Source: Paraglaciecola mesophila
GTDB lineage: Bacteria; Pseudomonadota; Gammaproteobacteria; Enterobacterales; Alteromonadaceae
Assembly (NCBI RefSeq): GCF_009906955.1
Contig: NZ_CP047656.1
Span: 992,001 to 1,056,000 of the forward strand
DNA length: 64,000 nucleotides
Direction of reading: 5' to 3'
The notes beneath the pieces are model-generated. The model was given only the letters and a program-made list of their open reading frames with translations. It had not been told where the DNA came from and did no database searches. Below, one piece after another: positions 55,140 through 64,000 of the stretch. The position numbers were made by a program, and so were the translations under genes. Numbering within the stretch: position 1 is the stretch's first letter; each line of letters opens with the position of its first letter.

Positions 55140-58100
55140 ATGACAGCAAGTATTTTCAATCCAACGCTGGCCAAAGGCCAAAGAGACGCTATTCACTGGG
55201 GCAACTTACACGGTAGTAGTTTAGCCCTAGCGATTGCCAACGCAGCAGGCAAAACTAAGGGCCCTATATTATTGGTCACAGCTGATACCCCCAGTGCCAT
55301 GAAATTAGAAAAAGAATTAACCTTTTTCTTGCAGGGTAAAAAAATACAAGTACAGCTATTCCCCGACTGGGAAACCCTGCCCTACGATAATTTTTCGCCC
55401 CATCAAGATATTATTTCCCAACGCCTAGAAACACTTTATCGACTCACTCAGGCGGAAAATAGCGTCTTTATTGTACCGGTAAATACCCTGATGCTGCGCA
55501 TGGCGCCAACAGATTATCTCAGTCAATACTTGTTGTTCTTAAAGGTTAATCAAACCTTAGACATTGACACCTTTCGCTCAGGTTTAGAGCGCTCTGGCTA
55601 TCAACATGTCAATCAAGTCATGGGGCACAGTGAGTTCTCCATCCGCGGCAGTATCATCGACTTATTTCCCATGGGTAGCCAACAACCCTTTCGAATCGAT
55701 ATGTTCGACAATGAAGTAGACAGCATTCGTTATTTCGATCCAGACAGCCAGCGCTCAGGGGATAAAATAGATGAAATAAAGCTATTACCAGCCCGAGAAT
55801 TTCCTACCGATCAAGATGGTATTAAATTATTTCGTCAACAATATTTAGAAAAATTTGACGCCAATAACTCGAAAGAATCCGTCTATTACCAAGTGGGTAA
55901 AGGCATGATGCCCGGCGGTATAGAATACTATTTACCGCTGTTTTTCGAGCAAAGTGCCACACTATTTGATTATCTGCACCACGACACCTTGCTCATGATG
56001 CACGGTGATTTGGCCAAGGCCTGTGACTTCTTCTGGACCGATGTAAACGAGCGCTACGAACAATTGCGCTACAATCTAAGTCGGCCACTTATGGCACCGG
56101 CTGACCTGTTTCTACGTAACGAAGAACTCTTTGCTGCGTTAAAGAAATGGCCCAGGATCACTATTGAACAAAACGCCAAAGAGCAGAAAGCGGGCGTGAC
56201 CAATTACGACACCCGTACCATAGGCGATATCGCGATTAAATCGCAAAATAAAGTGCCTTGGGCAACCTTAAAACAACGCGTGACAGATTGGCAAAAAAAC
56301 GGCAGTAAAGTGTTGTTTAGTGCTGAGTCTCAAGGTCGTCGGGAAAGCCTACTCGATTTACTCACTAAAGCAGGCATCAAGCCCAAAGCGTTTGAGCATC
56401 TAGATGCCTTTCAAAAAAGCAAAGAGCAACTCGGTATTACCATCGGATTAGCCGAGCATAGCTTCGTATTATTTGAAGATAACAAAGAACTGGCGTTTAT
56501 TACCGAAACAGAATTACTCGGGCATAAAATCAGTCAGCGCCGATTACGTGACAAACGCCAAGCGACCGACGAAAATGCCGTCATTCGTAACCTAGCTGAG
56601 TTGGCCATTGGTCAGCCAGTCGTGCATTTAGATCACGGTGTGGGTCGTTACCTTGGCCTGCAAACATTAGATGCAGGGGGGGTCACTACAGAATATTTAA
56701 CCATCGAATACGCCAAAGAAGCCAAGTTATACGTCCCTGTATCTGCCCTGCATTTGATCAGCCGTTACAGCGGTGGTGATTTAGAAAAAGCCCCCCTGCA
56801 CAACTTAGGCACCGAAACCTGGAGCAAAGCTAAGCAAAAAGCTGCTGAACGGGTACGCGACGTCGCAGCACAGTTACTTGATGTATATGCCAGACGCGCA
56901 GCCAAACCAGGGTTCTCGTATAAAATAGCGTGGGACGAGTACCAAGCCTTCAGTGACAGTTTCCCCTTTGAAGAAACCTTAGACCAGCAACAGGCCATCA
57001 ACGCAGTGATTCAAGACATGGGCAGCAGCAACGCTATGGACAGACTCGTGTGTGGTGATGTGGGCTTTGGTAAAACAGAAGTCGCCATGCGTGCAGCATT
57101 TATCGCTGCCAATCAAGGCAAGCAAGTGGCGATTTTGGTGCCCACGACATTACTTGCTCAGCAGCACTATGAAAATTTCAAAGACAGGTTTGCTGACTGG
57201 CCGTTTAAGATTGAAGTGATGTCGCGCTTTGCCAGCGCCAAAGATCAAAAAGGCGTTATGGCCGGTTTAGATGACGGTAAAGTGGATATCGTGGTCGGTA
57301 CCCACAAATTGCTACAAAGTGATGTAAAGTTCGATGACTTAGGGTTGGTGATTATTGACGAAGAACACAGGTTCGGCGTACGCCAGAAAGAGAAGTTCAA
57401 AGCCCTTCGCTCGGATGTAGACATTCTTACACTCACTGCTACCCCTATTCCGCGAACGTTAAATATGGCGTTGTCTGGCATGCGAGATTTATCTATTATT
57501 GCCACGCCACCAGCCAAACGATTAGCCATCAAAACCTTTGTCAATCAGCGCAGCAAAGAGCTTATTCGCGAAGCCATCATGCGTGAAATTTTACGCGGCG
57601 GTCAAGTTTACTTTCTGCACAATGAAGTAGAAAGTATTGAGCGCACAGCAGATGAAATTGCCGAAATTGTACCTGAGGCCAGAATTGCTATCGGTCATGG
57701 TCAAATGCGCGAACGTGAACTTGAAAAAGTCATGGGTGATTTTTACCATCAGCGTTACAACGTTCTTGTGTGTACCACCATTATTGAAACAGGCATCGAT
57801 GTACCATCGGCCAATACGATAATCATGGACCGAGCAGATCACTTAGGCCTTGCCCAATTACATCAATTGCGCGGTCGTGTGGGTCGCTCTCATCACCAAG
57901 CATATGCCTACTTGTTAACGCCTCATCCTAAACGCATGACCAAAGACGCCAAAAAGCGTTTGGACGCCATTTCTTCTTTAGAAGATTTAGGCGCTGGTTT
58001 TGCCCTTGCCACCCACGATCTAGAAATTCGTGGTGCAGGTGAATTACTCGGTGATGACCAAACAGGACAAATCACCACAGTAGGCTTTACCTTGTATATG

Positions 58101-58622
58101 GAAATGCTCGAACAAGCCGTTGAATCACTAAAAGATGGTAAAGAGCCCTCTCTTGATGCCGCCCTTGCTAACCAAACAGAAATTGAATTGCGCGTACCTG
58201 CGTTGTTCCCAGAAGATTACGTCAATGATGTGAATACCCGTCTATCGCTGTATAAAAAATTAGCCAGTTGTAAAAACGAAAAGCAAATTAACGAAGTGCA
58301 AATCGAATTAATTGACCGCTTTGGGTTGCTCCCTGACGCCGCAAAAAATTTAGTTCAAATTAGCCTAATGAAATTAGTGGCAAAGAAAGTAGGAATTAAT
58401 AAAGTTGAAGCAAACAATGCGGGAGGAGCGATTGAGTTCTCTGATAAAACCCAAATCGACCCAAGTTTTATTATTAAACTGATACAATCACAGCCGCGTA
58501 TTTATCGCCTTGAAGGTGCCAACAAGTTGAAATTCAATGTGCCTACTGAGTCCGCCAGCGATAGACTGCAACTTATCCTGGATATGTTAAACGAATTTAG
58601 CCAGCAATTACGAGCCGCTTAA
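55140..58622 (+). CDS. mfd: Transcription-repair coupling factor Mfd
   Basis: Mfd displaces RNA polymerase stalled at lesions and recruits UvrA. The 1160-aa protein is the E. coli size. Order: UvrB-like UvrA-binding module (1-about 340), a linker domain, the CarD-like RNA-polymerase interaction domain (about 485-545, GQPVVHLDHGVGRYLGL), DNA translocase (Walker A GDVGFGKTE around 637-646, DEEH box IIDEEHRFGV around 735-745, TATPIPRTLNMAL), helicase C (GRVGRSHHQAYAY), and the TRCF C-terminal domain. It overlaps csiV by one base (TAATG) and is preceded by the pilZ gene. Confidence 0.97.
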   Translation: MTASIFNPTLAKGQRDAIHWGNLHGSSLALAIANAAGKTKGPILLVTADTPSAMKLEKELTFFLQGKKIQVQLFPDWETLPYDNFSPHQDIISQRLETLYRLTQAENSVFIVPVNTLMLRMAPTDYLSQYLLFLKVNQTLDIDTFRSGLERSGYQHVNQVMGHSEFSIRGSIIDLFPMGSQQPFRIDMFDNEVDSIRYFDPDSQRSGDKIDEIKLLPAREFPTDQDGIKLFRQQYLEKFDANNSKESVYYQVGKGMMPGGIEYYLPLFFEQSATLFDYLHHDTLLMMHGDLAKACDFFWTDVNERYEQLRYNLSRPLMAPADLFLRNEELFAALKKWPRITIEQNAKEQKAGVTNYDTRTIGDIAIKSQNKVPWATLKQRVTDWQKNGSKVLFSAESQGRRESLLDLLTKAGIKPKAFEHLDAFQKSKEQLGITIGLAEHSFVLFEDNKELAFITETELLGHKISQRRLRDKRQATDENAVIRNLAELAIGQPVVHLDHGVGRYLGLQTLDAGGVTTEYLTIEYAKEAKLYVPVSALHLISRYSGGDLEKAPLHNLGTETWSKAKQKAAERVRDVAAQLLDVYARRAAKPGFSYKIAWDEYQAFSDSFPFEETLDQQQAINAVIQDMGSSNAMDRLVCGDVGFGKTEVAMRAAFIAANQGKQVAILVPTTLLAQQHYENFKDRFADWPFKIEVMSRFASAKDQKGVMAGLDDGKVDIVVGTHKLLQSDVKFDDLGLVIIDEEHRFGVRQKEKFKALRSDVDILTLTATPIPRTLNMALSGMRDLSIIATPPAKRLAIKTFVNQRSKELIREAIMREILRGGQVYFLHNEVESIERTADEIAEIVPEARIAIGHGQMRERELEKVMGDFYHQRYNVLVCTTIIETGIDVPSANTIIMDRADHLGLAQLHQLRGRVGRSHHQAYAYLLTPHPKRMTKDAKKRLDAISSLEDLGAGFALATHDLEIRGAGELLGDDQTGQITTVGFTLYMEMLEQAVESLKDGKEPSLDAALANQTEIELRVPALFPEDYVNDVNTRLSLYKKLASCKNEKQINEVQIELIDRFGLLPDAAKNLVQISLMKLVAKKVGINKVEANNAGGAIEFSDKTQIDPSFIIKLIQSQPRIYRLEGANKLKFNVPTESASDRLQLILDMLNEFSQQLRAA

Positions 58623-60034
58623 TGCCAATAATGTTTAGTTGTATAAAAACCATAAACCGCCCAACCACAATGCGAAAACCTAAGCTTGCTATAACGCTTC
58701 TCGCGCTAAGCTGCACCTTAGGCCTGCACAGCACCGCACAAGCAAAGGACTGGTGGTTTGATATTGAGGTTATCGTGTTTAAGCGCGATATTGCTGCTCA
58801 AAGTATTGCTGAAAGCTTCGAGCACAAAGCGCCAGAATTTGCCTCAGCAACCGCCTTTGACTTACTTAGCGATTATGTCACGCCCGATTTAACATATATG
58901 AATGCAGGTTTGCCGCATTGTGATATCAGCATTGAAGATAAACTGAAAGAACAACAAGCCCGTGAACTCACCCTAACAAACCATGTATTCACCCAAACCG
59001 ATTATTCCTATCTTGATGCGCAAGACGCACCCGAGTTAGACGAGACAAGTGCGTTGTTTGAGCAATTAAACGGCTCGCAAAACACGCAAAGCGATGGGCA
59101 AGATGAGCGCGCTGACGCTCTCAATGAGCAAACACCCCCAGATAATGATGCTGCTTTAGCACAGCGCACACTAACCGAGCCCACTTGGGTTAAATGGCAA
59201 ATCCCGCCATCCTTACCCTGTGCATTTGCCCAAGACAAAGTATTGCTTTTAGGACCTTATGATCACCCTATACCCGAGACTCAACCAACCCATATCCCTC
59301 GTGTTATCGACGGTGTGGAATGGCCGGGTCGTCAAAGCCCGTACCTGCTGCCCAAAGCGAGCTTAGAATTAACAAAGCTTGAAGAGCATATTCGCTGGCA
59401 AAAGGATTTAACCCCTCTTTTGCATGTGGTGTGGCGTCAGCCAGTCGTATTTGGTAAAGACAAGGCGCAGCCTTTCAAATTGATTGCTGGCGAAAACTAC
59501 GCATCAGCGTATGCGCAAGACGGCAAACGAAAAGTGGAAACCGCGCCCAAAACAATCGAGGATCCACGTTTTTTAGATGCTCAACAACACACAGACGCAC
59601 CTAAGTTAGAGCTGGCAAATGATGCTTTATTCGCCCAAATCAATGCTGCTATTACCTCTTCCGAACCGGCTAAAATAATAGACTTTAACCAAAGTGAGGG
59701 CGCTGGCGGCGTTGCCAGTATTGACGCAGAAGACTTTATGCATGTTGCCGAAAATCCATTATGGCAAGTTGAAGGTGACTTCAAAGTGTACCTTGAGAAC
59801 TTAGGGCGTACTCCCTACTTACATATCGACAGTGATCTTGATTTTCGCGCACCGATCACCTTACGGTTGCCCGGAGAAACCGACGTAGCGCCGAATAACT
59901 TTTTGCAGAGTTTTCACTTTGACCAACTGCGCAGAGTTATTTCAACCCAGTTACACTACTTTGATCACCCTTTGTTTGGCATGGTGGTACAAATTCGCCG
60001 TTATGAACCACCAAAAGAAACTGACCACAATTAA
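58622..60034 (+). CDS. csiV: CsiV family exported protein
   Basis: A 470-aa protein whose signal peptide begins at Met17 (MRKPKLAITLLALSC ... AQA-KD). The mature protein starts KDWWFDIEVIVFKRD, the hallmark of CsiV (Pfam PF10972, DUF2803). In Shewanella CsiV binds peptidoglycan and activates the LpoA-PBP1a pair. The ATG at 58622 overlaps the mfd stop; the ATG at 58670 gives the more natural signal peptide. The C-terminal domain (about 365-470, HLDSDLDFRAPITLRLPGE type) is also conserved. A terminator follows. Confidence 0.85.
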   Translation: MPIMFSCIKTINRPTTMRKPKLAITLLALSCTLGLHSTAQAKDWWFDIEVIVFKRDIAAQSIAESFEHKAPEFASATAFDLLSDYVTPDLTYMNAGLPHCDISIEDKLKEQQARELTLTNHVFTQTDYSYLDAQDAPELDETSALFEQLNGSQNTQSDGQDERADALNEQTPPDNDAALAQRTLTEPTWVKWQIPPSLPCAFAQDKVLLLGPYDHPIPETQPTHIPRVIDGVEWPGRQSPYLLPKASLELTKLEEHIRWQKDLTPLLHVVWRQPVVFGKDKAQPFKLIAGENYASAYAQDGKRKVETAPKTIEDPRFLDAQQHTDAPKLELANDALFAQINAAITSSEPAKIIDFNQSEGAGGVASIDAEDFMHVAENPLWQVEGDFKVYLENLGRTPYLHIDSDLDFRAPITLRLPGETDVAPNNFLQSFHFDQLRRVISTQLHYFDHPLFGMVVQIRRYEPPKETDHN

Positions 60035-60052
60035 GTGCTAGCGTAGACACAG

Positions 60053-60080
60053 AAAAGCGGCTCAATTGAGCCGCTTTTTT
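60053..60080 (+). terminator. Rho-independent terminator of pilZ-mfd-csiV
   Basis: An 11-bp perfect stem AAAAGCGGCTC / GAGCCGCTTTT with an AATT loop and a terminal T-run, 19 bp after the csiV stop. Confidence 0.9.
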
Positions 60081-60128
60081 ATGAACGAATAATAAAGTCG
60101 TTCGAAAACTGTTTTACCTAAGGGTTTC

Positions 60129-62735
60129 CTAGAAAACAGTATTTAACCGCATGTAGTAGTAACCGCCTTGCCAATCAACGATGTTGCTTGACCAATAAAC
60201 CGCACCACAACAGTCGTCGCCATCATCTTTGTCTGGGTATTCGTCAAAGATGTTACGTGCCCCCGCTGCGATACTCACATTTTCACTGATTTGGTAAGTG
60301 GCTTCTAAATCGAAAAACACCGTTGGATCGTACTCTTGGCGCGTTGTCGCATCAGAGCTGATCGCGTTTTCGTAAGAGCCATACACGTTCGCGCGCACCA
60401 ATAACGTTAAATCATCAAAGCTGTGTTTCGCTGACGCGACACCACGCCATTTGGGAATGGCATTCTCCAAATCGAATTGGTCTTCTGCATTCAAGAAATC
60501 AGAGGCATCAGAATCAATTTCGGTTTTGTTGTAGTTAATCGAGGTACTTAACACAGTGTCACCCATGGTATACGTCACGACAAAATCCATACCGTTGGTC
60601 ACCGTGTCAAATGCATTTTGAAAGTAGTTAACGCCGCCAATGGTGTTAGCGCCTTCTACTCCTGCTGCTTCTAACTTCAAGAAGTTTGCGTAAGCATCTG
60701 CATCTGTTTCGTCGGTTGATACATCGAGCGTCGATACCGCATAGAAACGGTCTTCAAGCTCGATACGGTAGAAATCCAACGTGACATTCAAATCATCAAT
60801 ATTGCCAGTTACACCTAGGCTGTAGTTTAACGATTTCTCAGGTTTTAGGGCTTCAGCACCTAAAGCTTGACCCACCGCACTTAATGCAGGGAACAAACCT
60901 GTTGCTACCGGTAACCCTTCAGGTAAGCGCGTTGATACGTTTGTCGTACCTTGCTGACCAGGCGTAGGTGCTCTAAAACCAGTGCCCACAGAGCCACGCA
61001 TGTTAAATTCATCACTCAAGGTATATTTAAACGCCAATTTACCTACTAATTCCGAGCCAAAATCAGAGTAATCCTCGTAACGCATAGCGGCTTGTAAAAA
61101 TAATGCTTCACTGACGTCACTGCTCACATCGGCGTAAATACCGTGCATGTCACGCTCGTACTCGCCTGAATATTCTGGCGAGTATCCAGGGAAACCGTTA
61201 GAGCCAACACCAACCGCAGTGTAAACAGGATCATCAGAGTTTGAACAATCCAAGGTAGAGCCCCCTGCGATAACTGCTAGACCAGCGGCAGTCGTACCGC
61301 CTGCATCGTCACAGAATCCCCAAGGATCAGAGGTCGCATAAACACCTGCCGAGTATGAGGCTTCATCACCGCCTTTTAGCTCGTAGGTTTCTTCCATGTA
61401 GGTTGCACCGAACGCAAATAGCACATCTGAATACAAACCCAAATCAAAGTATTTGGTGAAATCAGCGGAGAATTGCAATTCTTCGTTGATTAAGTCCCCG
61501 GGATGAAATTCCGTAGGTGAATCAGCCCCCATCGACGGGTTGATGGTGTTCTTCAACGTGTATTCAATTTCATTTGAGCCATACCGACCGCTGAAATCGT
61601 ATGTCATACCATTTGCAAACTCACCTTCTAAGCCAGTAACCAAAGAGAAATCGGTGATATCACCGAAAAACCGTGGCGTGAAACCACCAGGGAATTTTTC
61701 AAGGGGACTATAGATAGAGCCATCTTCTTGGCGTAAATCTTCAATGGTGCCGTTGCCCGGATAACGGTAATAGAAAGACGCATCACCTTCACTCTCAGAG
61801 TAGTTACCAAAAGCGTAAAACTTCATATCGTCGTTAAATTCATAACCACTATTGAAGAAAATGCGTGTTGCAGAGGTATTAGGTTGTCCCCAAGGCTGAA
61901 CAACGTCTTCACCGCCTAAATTAGCATTTGCCATCCCTGCAACAAAGTCAGGGTCGCTCAAATAAGGGTTTGCTGCACCGCGGGGATCGCTTGCATCACT
62001 ACACCACCAGTCTTCACAGTATTGCTCACCGCGGTTGGTGGAGTCTGAATCTGCATATTCAGCTGATAAACTTAAAAAGCCATTGTCACCTAACGAGAAA
62101 CCTAGGTTACCCGTTAGCGTGATTTGCTCACCATCACCTTCGTAGTATTGCCCCGCGTCAACTGAAAACGAGCCGCCTTCGTCATTGTCTTTTAATACAA
62201 AGTTAATAACCCCTGCGATAGCATCTGAGCCGTATTGGGCTGCAGCACCATCTCGCAATACTTCGACGCCTTTAAGGGCAGATGATGGAATGGTAGCAAT
62301 ATCAGGACCTTGTGTACCAGAACCCCCAATTTGTACCAAAGCAGAACGATGACGGCGTTTAGAGTTAACGAGTACCAAGGTTTTATCCGTTGGCATACCG
62401 CGTAACGTTGCTGGGCGAATAAAAGACGCACCATCAGAAATAGGCTGGCGCTGTAACGAATATGACGGAACTAAGGTTTTTAATATGTCATTGGTGTCCG
62501 AGAACGGAACAGCAGCTAGGTCGTCTTCACTCAAAACATCAACCGGTACAGGTGAGTCAGCGAGTGAGCGAGGAGCACCACGTGAGCCGGTAATAACGAC
62601 CTTCTCGTAAGCAGCGGCGGCTTCATCTGGCGTTTGGGTTTCTTGTGCGATTGCTGATGAAATAGCAACAGAACTCATTGCGCAGGTCACCAACCCGGTT
62701 TTTATTGCTTTGCTAAGTTTATTTTGCTTAAGCAT
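60129..62735 (-). CDS. TonB-dependent receptor
   Basis: An 868-aa outer-membrane receptor. It has a signal peptide (cleavage near AIA-QE), a plug domain (about 45-185) with KVVITGSRGAPRSLADSP as TonB-box region, TLRGMPTDKTLVLVNSKRRHRSAL and VEVLRDGAAAQYGSDAIAGVINFVLK, then a beta barrel ending in YYYMRLNTVF with C-terminal Phe. The barrel carries Cys pairs (CEDWWC, CDDAGG, DDCCGA) that may form loop disulfides. No regulatory N-terminal STN extension is present. The substrate is unknown; it lies 104 bp downstream of the periplasmic RidA gene and is probably co-regulated with it. Confidence 0.93.
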   Translation of the reverse strand: MLKQNKLSKAIKTGLVTCAMSSVAISSAIAQETQTPDEAAAAYEKVVITGSRGAPRSLADSPVPVDVLSEDDLAAVPFSDTNDILKTLVPSYSLQRQPISDGASFIRPATLRGMPTDKTLVLVNSKRRHRSALVQIGGSGTQGPDIATIPSSALKGVEVLRDGAAAQYGSDAIAGVINFVLKDNDEGGSFSVDAGQYYEGDGEQITLTGNLGFSLGDNGFLSLSAEYADSDSTNRGEQYCEDWWCSDASDPRGAANPYLSDPDFVAGMANANLGGEDVVQPWGQPNTSATRIFFNSGYEFNDDMKFYAFGNYSESEGDASFYYRYPGNGTIEDLRQEDGSIYSPLEKFPGGFTPRFFGDITDFSLVTGLEGEFANGMTYDFSGRYGSNEIEYTLKNTINPSMGADSPTEFHPGDLINEELQFSADFTKYFDLGLYSDVLFAFGATYMEETYELKGGDEASYSAGVYATSDPWGFCDDAGGTTAAGLAVIAGGSTLDCSNSDDPVYTAVGVGSNGFPGYSPEYSGEYERDMHGIYADVSSDVSEALFLQAAMRYEDYSDFGSELVGKLAFKYTLSDEFNMRGSVGTGFRAPTPGQQGTTNVSTRLPEGLPVATGLFPALSAVGQALGAEALKPEKSLNYSLGVTGNIDDLNVTLDFYRIELEDRFYAVSTLDVSTDETDADAYANFLKLEAAGVEGANTIGGVNYFQNAFDTVTNGMDFVVTYTMGDTVLSTSINYNKTEIDSDASDFLNAEDQFDLENAIPKWRGVASAKHSFDDLTLLVRANVYGSYENAISSDATTRQEYDPTVFFDLEATYQISENVSIAAGARNIFDEYPDKDDGDDCCGAVYWSSNIVDWQGGYYYMRLNTVF

Positions 62736-62801
62736 GTGTGTTCACCTTTTTTATTTTTAATCTCTGCGAGCTAATTAACTTGGCTTTCCGTTATTGCACA
62801 G

Positions 62802-62820
62802 CCTGCTCGTCCCGAGCAGG
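62802..62820 (-). other. Hairpin between the RidA and TonB-receptor genes
   Basis: Perfect inverted repeat CCTGCTCG-TCC-CGAGCAGG without a T-run. It lies 19 bp after the ridA-like stop, between ridA and the receptor gene. It may attenuate read-through or protect the upstream mRNA. Confidence 0.4.
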
Positions 62821-62839
62821 TCTCCTATCAAACTGGTTT

Positions 62840-63349
62840 TTACTCTGGCTTAGCCAGCACCACTTCAATTTCTATTAGCATGTTCGGACCACCTGCCAAA
62901 CCTGCGATTTGAAAAGCAGAACGCGACGGTTTATTTGGCTGCTCCTTCGTACCGAAGTACTTGGTGTATGCCTTCATAAATCCACCGAAGTCCATCTTTC
63001 CATCCATGGTAGGGTCACCTACCATGAACACCTGCATTTTGACGACATCGCCAAAATCAACGCCTAAGTCTTTAAACGAGCTCTCTAGTCGTTTAAATAC
63101 ACTCAAGGCTTGGGTTTCCGTGTCGCCGTAATATTCACGACTGCCTTTCTCTGCATCTGGATTAACTGGGCCTGGGGTCATACCCGCATGAAAAATCAAT
63201 GTGGTATCAGGGGTGACTTCAACCGCACGGGAGATAGGAAACGGGTTGTTATTAGGTAAAGCATGACGCGTGACTTCTGCAAAGCTGCTAGCACTAAATA
63301 ATGCGGCAGTTGCGGCGACTAAAATGCGTTTTTTCATGGTTTTGTTCAT
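62840..63349 (-). CDS. Exported RidA-family protein
   Basis: A 169-aa protein with a signal peptide (MNKTMKKRILVAATAALFS, cleavage near SFA-EV), so it is periplasmic; most RidA proteins are cytoplasmic. RidA pattern: an early LPNNNPFPISRAVEV, FHAGMTPGPVNPD, QALSVFKRLESSFKDLGVDFGDVVKMQVFM, and the conserved Arg in RSAFQIAGLAGGPNMLIEIEVVLA. Canonical RidA hydrolyses reactive enamines; a periplasmic target is unknown. It lies 19 bp after the cytochrome gene. Confidence 0.88.
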   Translation of the reverse strand: MNKTMKKRILVAATAALFSASSFAEVTRHALPNNNPFPISRAVEVTPDTTLIFHAGMTPGPVNPDAEKGSREYYGDTETQALSVFKRLESSFKDLGVDFGDVVKMQVFMVGDPTMDGKMDFGGFMKAYTKYFGTKEQPNKPSRSAFQIAGLAGGPNMLIEIEVVLAKPE

Positions 63350-63368
63350 CTAAAGGTAACTCCTGGTT

Positions 63369-63983
63369 TTATTTAAGTTGGCTGATATACGCTGCGAGGT
63401 TTACCGCATCAGGATCAGATTGCACCATGGAAACGGCGGCTTTCATTTGTTGTCCGTACACGTCTTTTTGGTCTGAACCGCGAATACCTGCACGAAAGTG
63501 ATTAATTTGTGTCAGCAAATACCAGTCATTTATACCCTTAAGGCGCGGAGCGCCCATGGCTTGATTTCCTGCACCATTGACACCGTGGCAAGCTGCGCAG
63601 CCTTGATATAGATTTTTTCCTGCTTCTATATCACCATGGATAGTGGGCTCTGGTGCCGGCGACTCGGTTTTACCAATCCAGTTAGCGATAGCGGAGATAT
63701 CGCTCGGAGTTAAATGACGCGTCATAGCCTGCATTTCGCTGCCAGTCACATCGCTGGTGTGTGCCCCGCGAATACCTTGCTTGAAATTATTTAACTGACG
63801 TTCGATATACCATTTAGACAATCCGCCTAAGCGCGGTGCTTTAATATTGGCGTTGCCCTTTAATTGGCTTCCGTGGCAGACAGTGCAGTATTCGAGTCCT
63901 GCAGGTGTAGGTACTTCAGAGGCACGCACCATACTTGCTGTGCCAGCAAACAAGAGAATGAAGAGTGTAGATTTAAGCGACAT
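63369..63983 (-). CDS. Diheme cytochrome c4-like protein
   Basis: A 204-aa periplasmic protein with signal peptide (cleavage near VRA-SE) and two heme c motifs: C33-TV-C36-H37 and C129-AA-C132-H133. The two halves are homologous (GNANIKAPRLGGLSKWYIERQLNNFKQGIRG versus GAPRLKGINDWYLLTQINHFRAGIRG), which is the hallmark of cytochrome c4. Met ligands are likely in the QAM and QQM segments. It could serve as electron carrier for a partner enzyme encoded upstream, beyond the window. It forms an operon with the RidA-family gene. Confidence 0.9.
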   Translation of the reverse strand: MSLKSTLFILLFAGTASMVRASEVPTPAGLEYCTVCHGSQLKGNANIKAPRLGGLSKWYIERQLNNFKQGIRGAHTSDVTGSEMQAMTRHLTPSDISAIANWIGKTESPAPEPTIHGDIEAGKNLYQGCAACHGVNGAGNQAMGAPRLKGINDWYLLTQINHFRAGIRGSDQKDVYGQQMKAAVSMVQSDPDAVNLAAYISQLK

Positions 63984-64000
63984 GACTGGCTGCTCCGCTT

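Overview
The window looks like a chromosomal segment of a marine gammaproteobacterium of the order Alteromonadales, most likely Alteromonadaceae (Paraglaciecola, Glaciecola or Alteromonas type). This rests on enterobacterial/Vibrio-like housekeeping operons (purMN, thrS-infC-rpmI-rplT, pheST-ihfA, mfd) combined with marine traits: a BCCT osmolyte carrier paired with a porin, a TonB-dependent receptor, rhombosortase, a large FadE, and a chemotaxis/partner-switch cluster of the Shewanella/Vibrio kind. No transposase, prophage, CRISPR array or rRNA operon is visible. One tRNA gene, tRNA-Val(GAC), is present.

Layout. 1-20 kb is mostly housekeeping: hda with a DUF2066 gene; purM-purN-DUF3108; fadE behind a FadR-like operator; then, all on the minus strand, thrS-infC(AUU start)-rpmI-rplT and pheS-pheT-ihfA. 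These are followed by a START-domain protein, a pteridine reductase, a DUF3080 lipoprotein, and an exonuclease paired with a CBS/DUF294 protein. 20-24 kb carries a betaine/choline-type transporter with its porin, a 740-bp AT-rich gap and tRNA-Val. 24-35.4 kb is one ten-gene minus-strand operon: short MCP, STAS antagonist, REC-PP2C-kinase protein, cheY, cheA, cheW, four-PAS cytoplasmic MCP, cheR, cheD, cheB. It joins a chemosensory array to a CrsR/CrsA-like (HsbR/HsbA-like) partner switch.

35.7-38.1 kb holds a patatin-like lipase, an ACT-domain protein and an EIIA-Glc-like protein that lacks the phosphorylatable histidine. The 484-bp gap after the patatin gene contains three perfect TTATNCACA DnaA boxes within 76 bp, two near-boxes and a perfect-consensus IHF site. 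This resembles a datA/DARS-type replication-control locus and is the most unusual non-coding feature in the window. 38.2-46.2 kb is a seven-gene minus-strand operon: MoxR AAA+ ATPase, CoxE-like VWA protein, RDD membrane protein, XdhC, MocA-like cytidylyltransferase, and the 2Fe-2S and Tat-exported molybdopterin subunits of an IorAB-type hydroxylase. It looks like an enzyme together with its maturation machinery. A 15-bp minisatellite sits at the start of the MocA-like gene.

46.6-64 kb contains cysK, a lipoprotein, an AlkX/YcaQ-type glycosylase, rhombosortase, a GFA protein, two small stress proteins (DUF1328 and CsbD), YjbR and hpt-like genes, a LolC-type permease without adjacent lolD/lolE, and a pilZ-mfd-csiV run. 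It ends with a minus-strand cytochrome c4-like / periplasmic RidA / TonB-receptor cluster. Several starts were chosen over longer in-frame candidates (purM, ihfA, pheS, thrS, cheY, hpt and others); the reasons are given per gene. All functions are inferred from reading the sequence; no database search was run.
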